Shown here: one piece after another, positions 5,970 through 12,146 of the stretch
How the letters are laid out: the number at the start of each line of letters is the position of its first letter
How positions within the stretch are numbered: position 1 is the stretch's first letter
Source of the DNA: Acidobacteriota bacterium
GTDB taxonomy: Bacteria > Acidobacteriota > Terriglobia > 20CM-2-55-15
NCBI GenBank assembly: GCA_003223895.1
Contig: QHXD01000244.1
Coordinates: forward strand, 1 to 12,477
Length of the DNA: 12,477 bases
Direction of reading: 5' to 3'
Program-made: the position numbers and the translations under genes
Notes under the pieces: model-generated
Seen by the model: the letters and a program-made list of their open reading frames with translations, nothing else
What the model was told of the DNA's origin: nothing
The model's database searches: none

Positions 5970-7293
5970 GCCTGGCGCTCCCTCGAATGAGCTGCCCCCC
6001 GGCCTGTCTTCGATCTGGCGGCTGTGCAAGCTGGGCTACCGCCACGAGCCGGGACTCTTGATGGCCGCGTTCCTGATGTCCCTCTTTGCGGCGTTGCCCG
6101 ACTCGCTGGTCGCTGTCTGGCTCAAAGTGCTCGGCGACGGCATGCTCCAGCAAGATCGCAGGCGTGTGTTCGCCGCAGCAATGGGCCTTAGCGTTTCCGC
6201 TGCCGGCACTTGGTTTCTGCGAACAGTGAGCACGCGCGTGCAGCGTCGTTTCCGCGACAAGGTCACGATTGCTCTCGAGTCGCACGTTGCAAGGCTCCAG
6301 GCGTCGGCCGCGACGATCGCGCATCACGAGCGGCCTGAATACCTGGATCGGCTTGCCATGTTGCGCAACCAGGTGTTCGTGCTCGACCACATGTACATGT
6401 CGGTGTTCTCGACCTGCGCCTGGATCCTGCGTCTCGGCATCACCGTCGCCCTGCTCGTCTCCATTCATCCCGCACTGATCCTGCTGACCGTTTTCGCTCT
6501 GCCGACCGTATGGACATCGGCATGGCGCCCTGCGGTCGAGCGCATCGCATGGGAGAGCCGCGCATCGGCGCACCGCCTCGCTCGACATCTGTTCACCACG
6601 GCCACGACCGCGGCTCCAGGCAAGGAGGTCCGCGTCACCGGGATCGGCTCGCGGCTGGTCAGCGATCGCCGCGGCGCCTGGGAATGGTGGTACAGGGGCG
6701 TGTCGAAGGCGCGGTGGGATTCCGCCGTCTGGCATGCGCTCGCATGGGCCGTCTTCGGCAGCGCTTACGTGGGGGCGGTGGTATTCGTTTCGGTCGGACT
6801 GCGGGCGCCGGTGGGCGACGTCCTTCTGGTCCTGGCCGCCGGGGGGCGGCTGTCGGCGTATATCGGCGGTGCAGTCGGTGAGATCGGTTTCCTGCGCAGC
6901 ATCTGGATTGATGGCGCCAGGCGTCTCGCCTGGCTCGAGGACTACGTTGCCTCGTTGACGGCGTCGGCCGACTTGCCAGTGCCGGCGCGCCTGACCGAAG
7001 GCATACGCCTCGAGAACGTTTCCTTCGCCTATCCCGGCACCGAAAGACTTGTGCTCGACGGTCGTCGCCATCGTCGGCGAAAACGGGGCCGGAAAGACCA
7101 CGCTTGTGAAGCTGCTCAGCAAGTTCTACGAGCCGTCATCGGGCGCAATCTATGTCGACGGCCAGCCGCTGGCTCGGATGCCCGCCGACGACTGGCGCCA
7201 GCGTCTGGCCGGCGCGTTCCAGGATTTCTTCCGGTTCGAGCTCCGCGCTCTTCACAGCATCGGTCTGGGCGACGTGCCGCGCTGCGACGATAA
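5953..7293 (+). CDS. ABC exporter half-transporter, second partner, 5' part of a frameshifted gene
   Basis: This is the membrane half of the partner exporter. I chose the ATG at 5953, which overlaps the end of the first ABC gene by 17 nt; the frame is open further upstream only as a shadow of that gene. Residues ~35-330 give the hydrophobic segments expected of an exporter transmembrane domain (LLMAAFLMSLFAALPDSLVA, ILRLGITVALLVSIHPALIL, WHALAWAVFGSAYVGAVVFV). The ATPase domain starts at IRLENVSFAYPGTERLVLDG, with A-loop Tyr 360. At codon ~370 the family match stops, and the frame runs through about 77 unrelated Arg-rich codons to 7293. The ATPase core continues in another frame from 7055. 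If mended, the protein would be about 604 residues, close to the 601 of its partner. Confidence 0.82.
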   Translation: MTSSRKPGAPSNELPPGLSSIWRLCKLGYRHEPGLLMAAFLMSLFAALPDSLVAVWLKVLGDGMLQQDRRRVFAAAMGLSVSAAGTWFLRTVSTRVQRRFRDKVTIALESHVARLQASAATIAHHERPEYLDRLAMLRNQVFVLDHMYMSVFSTCAWILRLGITVALLVSIHPALILLTVFALPTVWTSAWRPAVERIAWESRASAHRLARHLFTTATTAAPGKEVRVTGIGSRLVSDRRGAWEWWYRGVSKARWDSAVWHALAWAVFGSAYVGAVVFVSVGLRAPVGDVLLVLAAGGRLSAYIGGAVGEIGFLRSIWIDGARRLAWLEDYVASLTASADLPVPARLTEGIRLENVSFAYPGTERLVLDGRRHRRRKRGRKDHACEAAQQVLRAVIGRNLCRRPAAGSDARRRLAPASGRRVPGFLPVRAPRSSQHRSGRRAALRR

Positions 7294-7735
7294 GCCTGCC
7301 GTCACTGTGGCGGTCGATCGTGCCGGGGCGGGCGACGTTGTCTCACGTTTCGCCGCGGGCCTCGAGACGCAGCTCGGTCCGACGTGGCCCGAGGGGGTCG
7401 AGGTTTCGTTTGGTCAGTGGCAGAAGATTGCGCTGGCGCGCGGCTTCATGCGCGATGACCCGCTGCTGCTGGTGCTCGACGAACCGACTGCAGCTCTCGA
7501 TGCCGAAACCGAGCACGCTCTGTTCGAGCGCTACGCCGCCGCCGCACGCGGTGGCAGGGTGGACGGTCGCATTACGATTCTCGTCTCGCACCGGTTCAGT
7601 ACGGTCCGCATGGCCGACCTCATTGTTGTGCTCGACGGCTCCCATGTCGTCGAAATGGGTTCGCACACCGAGCTCATCGCCAGGCACGGCCCGTACGCAG
7701 AACTGTACGGTATTCAGGCGGCGGCCTATCGGTGA
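7049..7735 (+). CDS. ATPase domain of the second ABC half-transporter, 3' part of the frameshifted gene
   Basis: This is the rest of the nucleotide-binding domain. Family-like sequence begins at 7055 (STVVAIVG). Walker A GENGAGKT lies at 7076-7099, the Q-loop in FQDFFRFEL, Walker B LLLVLDEP with catalytic Glu at 7481-7483, D-loop AALD, and H-loop His at 7589-7591 (VSHRFSTVR). The signature is VSFGQWQKIALAR (from 7403), where the usual LSGGQ reads VSFGQ. This may be normal for the subfamily, or may mark the less active site of a heterodimer. The first strand of the domain and the A-loop are in the other frame. The frame opens at 7049 with a TGC preceded by ATG-like alternatives only out of context, so no real start is supported. 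A REPIN-like palindrome begins 11 nt after the stop. Confidence 0.82.
   Translation: MCSTVVAIVGENGAGKTTLVKLLSKFYEPSSGAIYVDGQPLARMPADDWRQRLAGAFQDFFRFELRALHSIGLGDVPRCDDKPAVTVAVDRAGAGDVVSRFAAGLETQLGPTWPEGVEVSFGQWQKIALARGFMRDDPLLLVLDEPTAALDAETEHALFERYAAAARGGRVDGRITILVSHRFSTVRMADLIVVLDGSHVVEMGSHTELIARHGPYAELYGIQAAAYR
7055..7062 (+). other. Frameshift scar in the second ABC gene (probable short-repeat deletion junction)
   Basis: The eight bases TCGACGGT read as part of VLDG in frame 1 and as STV in frame 2, and each fits its side of the ABC family: LVLDG(VSLTLPAG) on the left, (LPAG)STVVAIVGENGAGKTT on the right. About 10-11 codons that normally join them are absent. A deletion of about 32 nt between two copies of TCGACGG would produce the observed frame change (32 = 2 mod 3). 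The size is inferred from the family pattern. Confidence 0.62.
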
Positions 7736-7746
7736 ACTCGGAGAAG

Positions 7747-7824
7747 GGGCGCGGGCTAAAGCCCGCGACTACATTTAGGGTCAACTCCGTTTTCAAATGT
7801 AGTCGCGGGCTTTAGCCCGCGCCC
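7747..7824. repeat. REPIN-like palindromic element, copy A
   Basis: A perfect 30-nt inverted repeat (7747-7776 and 7795-7824) encloses an 18-nt spacer. Each arm is itself a hairpin: GCGGGCT, a 2-nt loop, AGCCCGC. GTAG stands at 7799-7802, just 5' of the right hairpin, and its complement CTAC at 7769-7772. This is the layout of two inverted REP sequences as mobilised by RAYT (IS200-like TnpA) transposases. No RAYT gene is in the window. The element starts 11 nt after the ABC stop and could also end or stabilise that transcript. Confidence 0.8.
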
Positions 7825-7855
7825 TTCCAATTTCTCAATTATCAATCCTGAGTTT

Positions 7856-7896
7856 CATTTGTCATCAGCATTGGACATTAGTGATTAATCATTAAA
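7856..7896. repeat. Degenerate 7-bp tandem repeat beside REPIN A
   Basis: The stretch reads CATTTGT, CATCAG (one base short), CATTGGA, CATTAGT, GATTAAT, CATTAAA. Period and style resemble the repeat at 2690-2717, though the unit differs. It is A/T-rich and non-coding, and lies about 65 nt before the next start codon. Confidence 0.5.
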
Positions 7897-7960
7897 ACCC
7901 CGATTTACAGGCTTCATCGAAACTTCGTTCCTGGCATCACACCTGCTCAGGGATATACGT

Positions 7961-8578
7961 ATGGTCATTTTAGCGGCCGCCGAGCTCGCAATCGTCTTTT
8001 GTGGTGTGATTCTTTTCATCTGGCGTGTGCAATTCACGTATCCCAATTTTGCTCTGTTCCTTCTCGGGTTTATTGTCCTGACCTTTTTTATTCATCGCGA
8101 CAAATTGCAAAATTTAGGTTTCGGTTCCCGAGGCCTCATCTCCGGTTTGAAAACTCTGGCAGCACCTACGGCGATCGTGGCGGCCGTCCTGTTATTTGCA
8201 GCCGCTTTAGACGGTGAACTGGACCTCGGCTCGCTTACAACGGCGAAGTTGTGGGGTCTCAACCGCTATTTTGCCTGGTGCCTGTTTCAGGAGTTTGGGC
8301 TTCAGTCCTTCTTCACCAATCGCCTATCTGCAATTTTCAAACAGCCGAACCGCACCGCCTGGGCGTCGGCTCTCGTATTCGGCACGTTCCACATACCGAA
8401 TCCTGTTTTGATTCCGGTGACCTTCGCCGGAGGCTACCTGCTGACAAGAATCTTTATAAAGCATCGAAATCTTGTACCGCTTGCGGTCGCACAAGCTATT
8501 GTCGGCAGCCTGCTTGCGATGGCGCTTCCGGGAAGCTGGCATCATGGTCTGCGGGTTGGGCCGGGCTACTATCGGTAG
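7961..8578 (+). CDS. CPBP-family (Abi/Rce1-like) membrane protein with altered active-site motifs
   Basis: This 205-residue protein has about six hydrophobic segments and the CPBP pattern. Motif 1, normally EExxxR, reads QEFGLQ at 110-115, so only Glu 111 is kept. Motif 2 (FxxxH) is intact as F140-GTF-H144. Motif 3, normally HxxxN, reads QAIVG (Gln 178, Gly 182). CPBP proteins are intramembrane glutamic proteases related to Rce1, used for prenyl-protein processing or bacteriocin self-immunity. With two of three motifs changed, proteolysis is doubtful; binding or a structural role is possible. The start is ATG with a weak AGGGA site about 7 nt upstream. It stands alone between two REPIN-like elements and converges, with a 3-nt gap, on the minus-strand gene at 8582. 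Its base composition is more A/T-rich than the ABC genes before it. Confidence 0.72.
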   Translation: MVILAAAELAIVFCGVILFIWRVQFTYPNFALFLLGFIVLTFFIHRDKLQNLGFGSRGLISGLKTLAAPTAIVAAVLLFAAALDGELDLGSLTTAKLWGLNRYFAWCLFQEFGLQSFFTNRLSAIFKQPNRTAWASALVFGTFHIPNPVLIPVTFAGGYLLTRIFIKHRNLVPLAVAQAIVGSLLAMALPGSWHHGLRVGPGYYR

Positions 8579-8581
8579 AGA

Positions 8582-8938
8582 TTACGGTTCGAGAGTTACT
8601 TCGAAGCGGGCAACATTCGAGGAAACTTTGGAGGTGTCATCCACAACCCACACTTCATGAGTTCCCGGCGAGAGAAGCAAGGTATCGATGTCGTGAGTAA
8701 ACGCGCCGTGATCATCGGTGAGAATGGGGAGGACCGGAAACTCGGTTCCATCCGGCCTGCGGAGGTGCGAGGTCACGTTGTGTTTGGGGGTGAATCCGGT
8801 GCCCTGCATACCCACGTGTCCGTGGTGCTGGATCCGCGGGGTGGAAAGAGTCAACTTCGGAGTGCTCTGAGCACAGGATGCGGTGACGAAACAAAAGGAA
8901 ACGAAGAGGAACGGCAAAAAAGCTTTCCGTAAATTCAT
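8582..8938 (-). CDS. Small secreted protein, hypothetical, Ig-like fold suspected
   Basis: This 118-residue protein starts with MNLRKAFLPFLFVSFCFVTASCAQ, a Sec signal peptide. The likely cleavage is after SCA. The Cys in TASC could be a lipoprotein attachment site, but Thr rather than Leu at -3 makes a poor lipobox. The mature ~95 residues are beta-rich: VGMQGTGFTPKHNVTSHLRR, PDGTEFPVLPILTDDHGAF and PGTHEVWVVDDTSKVSSNVA. The GTGFTP-type turn and the final VxFEV strand recall IPT/Ig-like domains of surface proteins; this is inference only. The start ATG at 8936-8938 has no strong ribosome binding site. Copy B of the REPIN-like element lies 18 nt upstream and separates it from the iorB-like gene on the same strand. 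Confidence 0.7.
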   Translation of the reverse strand: MNLRKAFLPFLFVSFCFVTASCAQSTPKLTLSTPRIQHHGHVGMQGTGFTPKHNVTSHLRRPDGTEFPVLPILTDDHGAFTHDIDTLLLSPGTHEVWVVDDTSKVSSNVARFEVTLEP

Positions 8939-8956
8939 TACAATTCAAACTGGGAA

Positions 8957-9033
8957 GGGCGCGGGCTAAAGCCCACGACTACATTTCGGGTCAACCCGGT
9001 TTTCAATGTAGTCGCGGGCTTTAGCCCGCGCCC
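8957..9033. repeat. REPIN-like palindromic element, copy B
   Basis: A 29-nt inverted repeat (8957-8985 and 9005-9033) with a 19-nt spacer, nearly identical in arms and spacer to copy A and in the same orientation. The only arm mismatch is A at 8975 (CCCACG where copy A has CCCGCG). CTAC is at 8979-8982 and GTAG at 9008-9011. Its edge is 7 nt beyond the iorB-like stop codon on the minus strand, so it may end that operon's transcript. Confidence 0.8.
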
Positions 9034-9040
9034 TTTACTC

Positions 9041-11359
9041 CTATGTCCAGCGATAGCCCTGATTCCCCAGAGGCAGCGAGCGAATTCGTATGCCCGTCGC
9101 CGCGAAGATCGCGTTAGAGATCGCCGGCACAGCTGGCGGCAAGGAGGGTTCGCCCAGACCGGTCGGAGTGAAATCGGTCTTGAGGAACTTCACCTCGATC
9201 GACGGCGGCGCCTGGGACATACGAGTCGGCTGGTACTGGCTGAAATTATTCTGCACGACTCGGCCCCGGTCGATCGTGATTTCCCACGCCATCATGTGAC
9301 TCATGGCCTCGATGAATCCTCCCTGGACGAGGTTCGCAGCCTCACTCGGGTTCACGATCTGACTTCCGATGTCGATCGCCGCCCAGGCCTTGTTGACTTT
9401 CAGCTTCTTGTCCGCAGTGACAGCGGCTTCTACCACATAGGCAACATAGCCGGAATGCGCAAACTGGAATGCAGTGCCGAGGCCTGTCCCTTTGGGAAGC
9501 TTGTCACGGTTCTTCCAACCCGACATATCTCTTACAGCTTCGAGCACCCCAATGGCGCGCTGGGCGTTGAACGGGGCGCCGAAAGAGTTCGGACTGGCAG
9601 GAGGAGCAGGCACCAGTGGATTGGCCAGCAGATCCAATCGGTACTGCAGTGGATCCTTGCCGGCCTCGACCGCGATTTCGTCAATGAACGACTGCATGAC
9701 GAACGAAACTCCGTTGGTGCTCGGCGCACGCAACGCTCCGGTCGGGATGCCGTACGGGGTGATCTGACCTTCGGACACCCAGAAGTTCGCCACGAATCCT
9801 CGGGGGAATTCATTGGCGGGAATGACCGAAGTGGTGCCGTGGCTTGCAACGTAGTCACGGAACGCGATGAGCTTTCCGGATGCATCCAGGCCGGCCTTGA
9901 AATAGTGGAAGCCCGCTGGACGGTAATTGTCGTGATGGATATCGTCTTCGCGCGTCCACAGCAGCTTTACGGGCGCGCTAGGCAACCCTTGCTTCGCCCG
10001 TTCATCAGTCACGAGCCTGGCGATCTTGGAAACTTCGATGTCGTATTCGCTCACGAGGCGTCGGCCGAAACCGCCACCAGCTCGCACCATGTGGAACGTG
10101 ACATCGCTGTTTTGGATGCCGGCCGGTACCGCAGCGTTGGCGATCTGCGGAATCTGGCTCGGTGACCAGATTTCAAGCTTGCCGTCCTTGTAATGCGCGG
10201 TTGAATTCTGCGGCTCGAGTGGAGCGTGAGACAGCAGTGGGAAGGCATACTCGGCCTCGACAATCTTGGCCGCGGTCTTGAATGCTGCTTCAGCGTCGCC
10301 TTCTTTAGCGCTGCGCGGAGTGCCGCCCGCAGGCGTCTGCGAAGCCTGGGTGGACGACAGTTGTTTGGCCTGTGCGAGATAACCGGCGCTGCTCTGCGAG
10401 GCGACCGGCCCTTCGTCCCAGACGGGTTTCAGCGACTTCCGTGCATTGTTTGCCAGCCACCAATTGTCCGCAACAATCGCAACTCCCGAAGCCCATCTCA
10501 CGTTAGGTGCAGGGGGGGCCCCGGCAGGTGCCGGCGTCGGGTCGGGAGATGCGGCAACGATGAACGCATGCCTTACACCGGGCAGTTTCTTGATTTCATC
10601 CAGATTTGCACTGACCGCTTTGCCGCCAAACACGGGGCATTTTTCATAAACCGCGTGGAGCATGCCTGGAGGATTGACATCGATGCTGAAGGACGGCTTA
10701 CCCGTCACGATCGCGAAATTGTCCACTCCAGGGGTGGGCTTTCCGATGATCTTGAAATCTTTCGGATCCTTCAGCTTGACAGAGGACAGTTCCGGGACAG
10801 GCATTGTCAGCGCTGTTTGTGCGAGCGATGCGTATGTCGCGGTCCGTCTGGTCGGCGTGTGCGTAACGATTCCCGAGCCCGTCGTCACGTCTGAAGCCGG
10901 CACATTCCACTGTTTTGCGGCTGCGGCAACCATCATGGCTCTTGCAGTTGCGCCGACATTGCGCATCGGTTGGTAGTTCTGCGGGGTCGCTGTGGAACCA
11001 CCTTCAATCTGGCCCACCGTTGGCGCGCCCATGTCTCTGCCGTACTTGTCGTCACGGTCGGCCTGTTCGATCTTCACTTGCTTCCAATCGACATCGAACT
11101 CGTCCGCGATGATCATGGGCAGCGAGTTTCGAATGCCCTGCCCCGTTTCCGGGTTCTTGGCAACGATCGTGAAGGTGTTGTCCGGATGAACCTTGATATA
11201 GGTGTTGGGGTTGATAGGCGTTGGCGCGGGAGCAGGACCTCGCTGTTGCGCGAGTAGCCCGTTGTCGGTGTAGAAGGCGATCAACATTCCACCGCCGGCG
11301 AGCGCGCTTACTTTGATAAAGGATCGACGATCGAGTTGTTTAGTCTTCATGTTTTTCAT
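9041..11359 (-). CDS. iorB: Molybdopterin-binding large subunit of a xanthine-dehydrogenase-family hydroxylase, IorB-like
   Basis: This 772-residue protein is the catalytic subunit of an isoquinoline 1-oxidoreductase type enzyme, which hydroxylates N-heterocycles or oxidises aldehydes with water as oxygen source. It begins with a Tat signal: twin Arg 11-12 in DRRSFIK, then a hydrophobic stretch (VSALAGGGMLIAFY). The small aldehyde-oxidase/xanthine-dehydrogenase hammerhead domain follows near residues 215-300 (GVDNFAIVTGKPSFSIDV). Cofactor contacts include GGGFGRR at 428-434, and the catalytic Glu 737 stands in GLGEPSLPP. The length is close to that of known IorB (about 780). The start is set by GGAGG, 5 nt before the ATG, overlapping the iorA stop region. 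Electrons would pass to the [2Fe-2S] subunit encoded just upstream. Substrate is not determined. No cytochrome c subunit or XdhC-type maturation gene lies in the window. Confidence 0.93.
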   Translation of the reverse strand: MKNMKTKQLDRRSFIKVSALAGGGMLIAFYTDNGLLAQQRGPAPAPTPINPNTYIKVHPDNTFTIVAKNPETGQGIRNSLPMIIADEFDVDWKQVKIEQADRDDKYGRDMGAPTVGQIEGGSTATPQNYQPMRNVGATARAMMVAAAAKQWNVPASDVTTGSGIVTHTPTRRTATYASLAQTALTMPVPELSSVKLKDPKDFKIIGKPTPGVDNFAIVTGKPSFSIDVNPPGMLHAVYEKCPVFGGKAVSANLDEIKKLPGVRHAFIVAASPDPTPAPAGAPPAPNVRWASGVAIVADNWWLANNARKSLKPVWDEGPVASQSSAGYLAQAKQLSSTQASQTPAGGTPRSAKEGDAEAAFKTAAKIVEAEYAFPLLSHAPLEPQNSTAHYKDGKLEIWSPSQIPQIANAAVPAGIQNSDVTFHMVRAGGGFGRRLVSEYDIEVSKIARLVTDERAKQGLPSAPVKLLWTREDDIHHDNYRPAGFHYFKAGLDASGKLIAFRDYVASHGTTSVIPANEFPRGFVANFWVSEGQITPYGIPTGALRAPSTNGVSFVMQSFIDEIAVEAGKDPLQYRLDLLANPLVPAPPASPNSFGAPFNAQRAIGVLEAVRDMSGWKNRDKLPKGTGLGTAFQFAHSGYVAYVVEAAVTADKKLKVNKAWAAIDIGSQIVNPSEAANLVQGGFIEAMSHMMAWEITIDRGRVVQNNFSQYQPTRMSQAPPSIEVKFLKTDFTPTGLGEPSLPPAVPAISNAIFAATGIRIRSLPLGNQGYRWT

Positions 11360-11368
11360 CGCGCCCTC

Positions 11369-11827
11369 CTAACTCTTCCTGCCGTTTGCGGCAACATGAA
11401 TCGCTTCGCGAATTCTGAGGTAGGTTCCACACCGGCACACGTTGCCGGACATCGCCGCGTCGATGTCACTGTCCGTCGGTTTAGGCTTGCTGGCCAGGAG
11501 CGCCGCCGCGGACATGAGTTGTCCAGCCTGACAGTATCCGCACTGCGGAACATCGACTTCGAGCCACGCTTTTTGAAGCGGATGGGATCCGTCGGTCGAA
11601 AGCCCTTCAATGGTCTTCACGTCGGCATTGACCGTCGAAACCGGCGTCTGGCATGCGCGCACCGCTTTGTTTCCCACGTGCACCGTGCATGCGCCGCACG
11701 CGCCGATACCACATCCGAACTTCGTTCCCTTCATGTTTAGAACGTCCCGGAGCACCCACAGCAGGGGCATCTCTCCCGGCACGTCTACCGTCTGAGACTT
11801 TCCGTTCACCGTCAACTTGTACGCCAT
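11369..11827 (-). CDS. iorA: (2Fe-2S)-binding small subunit, IorA-like
   Basis: This 152-residue protein is the electron-transfer subunit of the same hydroxylase; IorA is normally about this length. The N-terminal ferredoxin-like domain holds one [2Fe-2S] cluster on Cys 39, 44, 47 and 59 (CGIGACGACTVHVG). The C-terminal helical domain holds the second on Cys 96, 99, 131 and 133 (QCGYCQAGQ and VCRCGTY). All eight ligands are present. I chose ATG 11825-11827 (MAYKLTVNG) because GGGAG lies 9 nt upstream. An ATG two codons earlier is too close to that site, and the frame's extension to 11923 adds residues unlike the family. It lacks a signal peptide, so it probably crosses the membrane folded together with the Tat-bearing large subunit (inference). 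The large-subunit gene follows after 9 nt. Confidence 0.93.
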   Translation of the reverse strand: MAYKLTVNGKSQTVDVPGEMPLLWVLRDVLNMKGTKFGCGIGACGACTVHVGNKAVRACQTPVSTVNADVKTIEGLSTDGSHPLQKAWLEVDVPQCGYCQAGQLMSAAALLASKPKPTDSDIDAAMSGNVCRCGTYLRIREAIHVAANGRKS

Positions 11828-11915
11828 AAACATCAACTCCCAAATTAAGGATTGACTACCAGTTGAGACCAGAATCGATTCCAGGACTGCCAGGGCCGGA
11901 ATCTGCTCTGCGGAG

Positions 11916-11943
11916 ATTATCACCGATCACTGCGCAGGACCAA
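11916..11943 (-). promoter_or_regulatory. Possible promoter for the iorAB-like operon
   Basis: On the minus strand, GATAAT (11916-11921) matches a -10 at five of six positions. TTGGTC (11938-11943) is a weak -35 with a 16-bp spacer. It lies about 90 nt upstream of the iorA start. Confidence 0.3.
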
Positions 11944-11974
11944 TCTTTTGAGTGTCTTGTTTCGCTTTAAGCAC

Positions 11975-11998
11975 GGGCTATCCTTTTGGGATAGTCCC
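11975..11998. other. Hairpin in the divergent intergenic region
   Basis: GGGCTATCC and GGATAGTCCC can pair over nine base pairs with one bulged T and a short T-rich loop. No run of T follows on either strand, so it is a poor intrinsic terminator. It could be an operator or an RNA structure. In the 319-bp gap 11828-12146 I also see a small hairpin at 12019-12032 (GAAGT...ACTTC). Confidence 0.4.
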
Positions 11999-12091
11999 TT
12001 CTGATTCTGTGTGTATCGAAGTTCCGACTTCCTCTCTCTTTGTTGTGAAAAGCCAATGATTTCAAAACGATCCCAGAATCACCGGATATGG

Positions 12092-12120
12092 TTACGTACG
12101 TGCACATCAATATTACGTAC
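12092..12120. promoter_or_regulatory. Pair of direct repeats TTACGTAC, 21 bp apart
   Basis: TTACGTAC occurs at 12092-12099 and 12113-12120. Each copy contains the palindrome TACGTA, and the spacing of 21 bp is two helical turns, so both face the same side of the DNA. They end 26 nt before the start of the small ORF at 12147. This is the layout of a cooperative regulator-binding site; the regulator is unknown. TACGTA appears once more at 12455-12460. Confidence 0.4.
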
Positions 12121-12146
12121 CGAGCGCACGGAAGTTGGGAGGCAGC

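Noticed and set aside
1774..7062. Programmed ribosomal frameshifting as the reason for the two split genes
   Set aside because: No slippery heptamer with a downstream structure is seen at either junction. Conserved residues are missing at both, which recoding could not restore.
5920..7122. 400-codon open frame on the minus strand
   Set aside because: It lies wholly opposite the ABC genes, in G+C-rich DNA where antisense frames stay open. Its translation is rich in Arg, Pro and Gly with no family pattern.
7961..8938. Bacteriocin immunity or defence pair (CPBP protein with small secreted protein)
   Set aside because: The two genes converge rather than share an operon, there is no leader-peptide precursor, and the CPBP active-site motifs are altered. 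Too little supports the idea.
7747..9033. CRISPR array or terminal inverted repeats of an insertion sequence
   Set aside because: There are only two copies, 1.1 kb apart, each a self-contained palindrome. No spacers, cas genes or transposase lie between them, and no target-site duplication is evident.
9296..10165. 289-codon open frame on the plus strand
   Set aside because: It is antisense to the iorB-like gene, whose motifs and catalytic Glu are clear. The antisense product shows no domain pattern.
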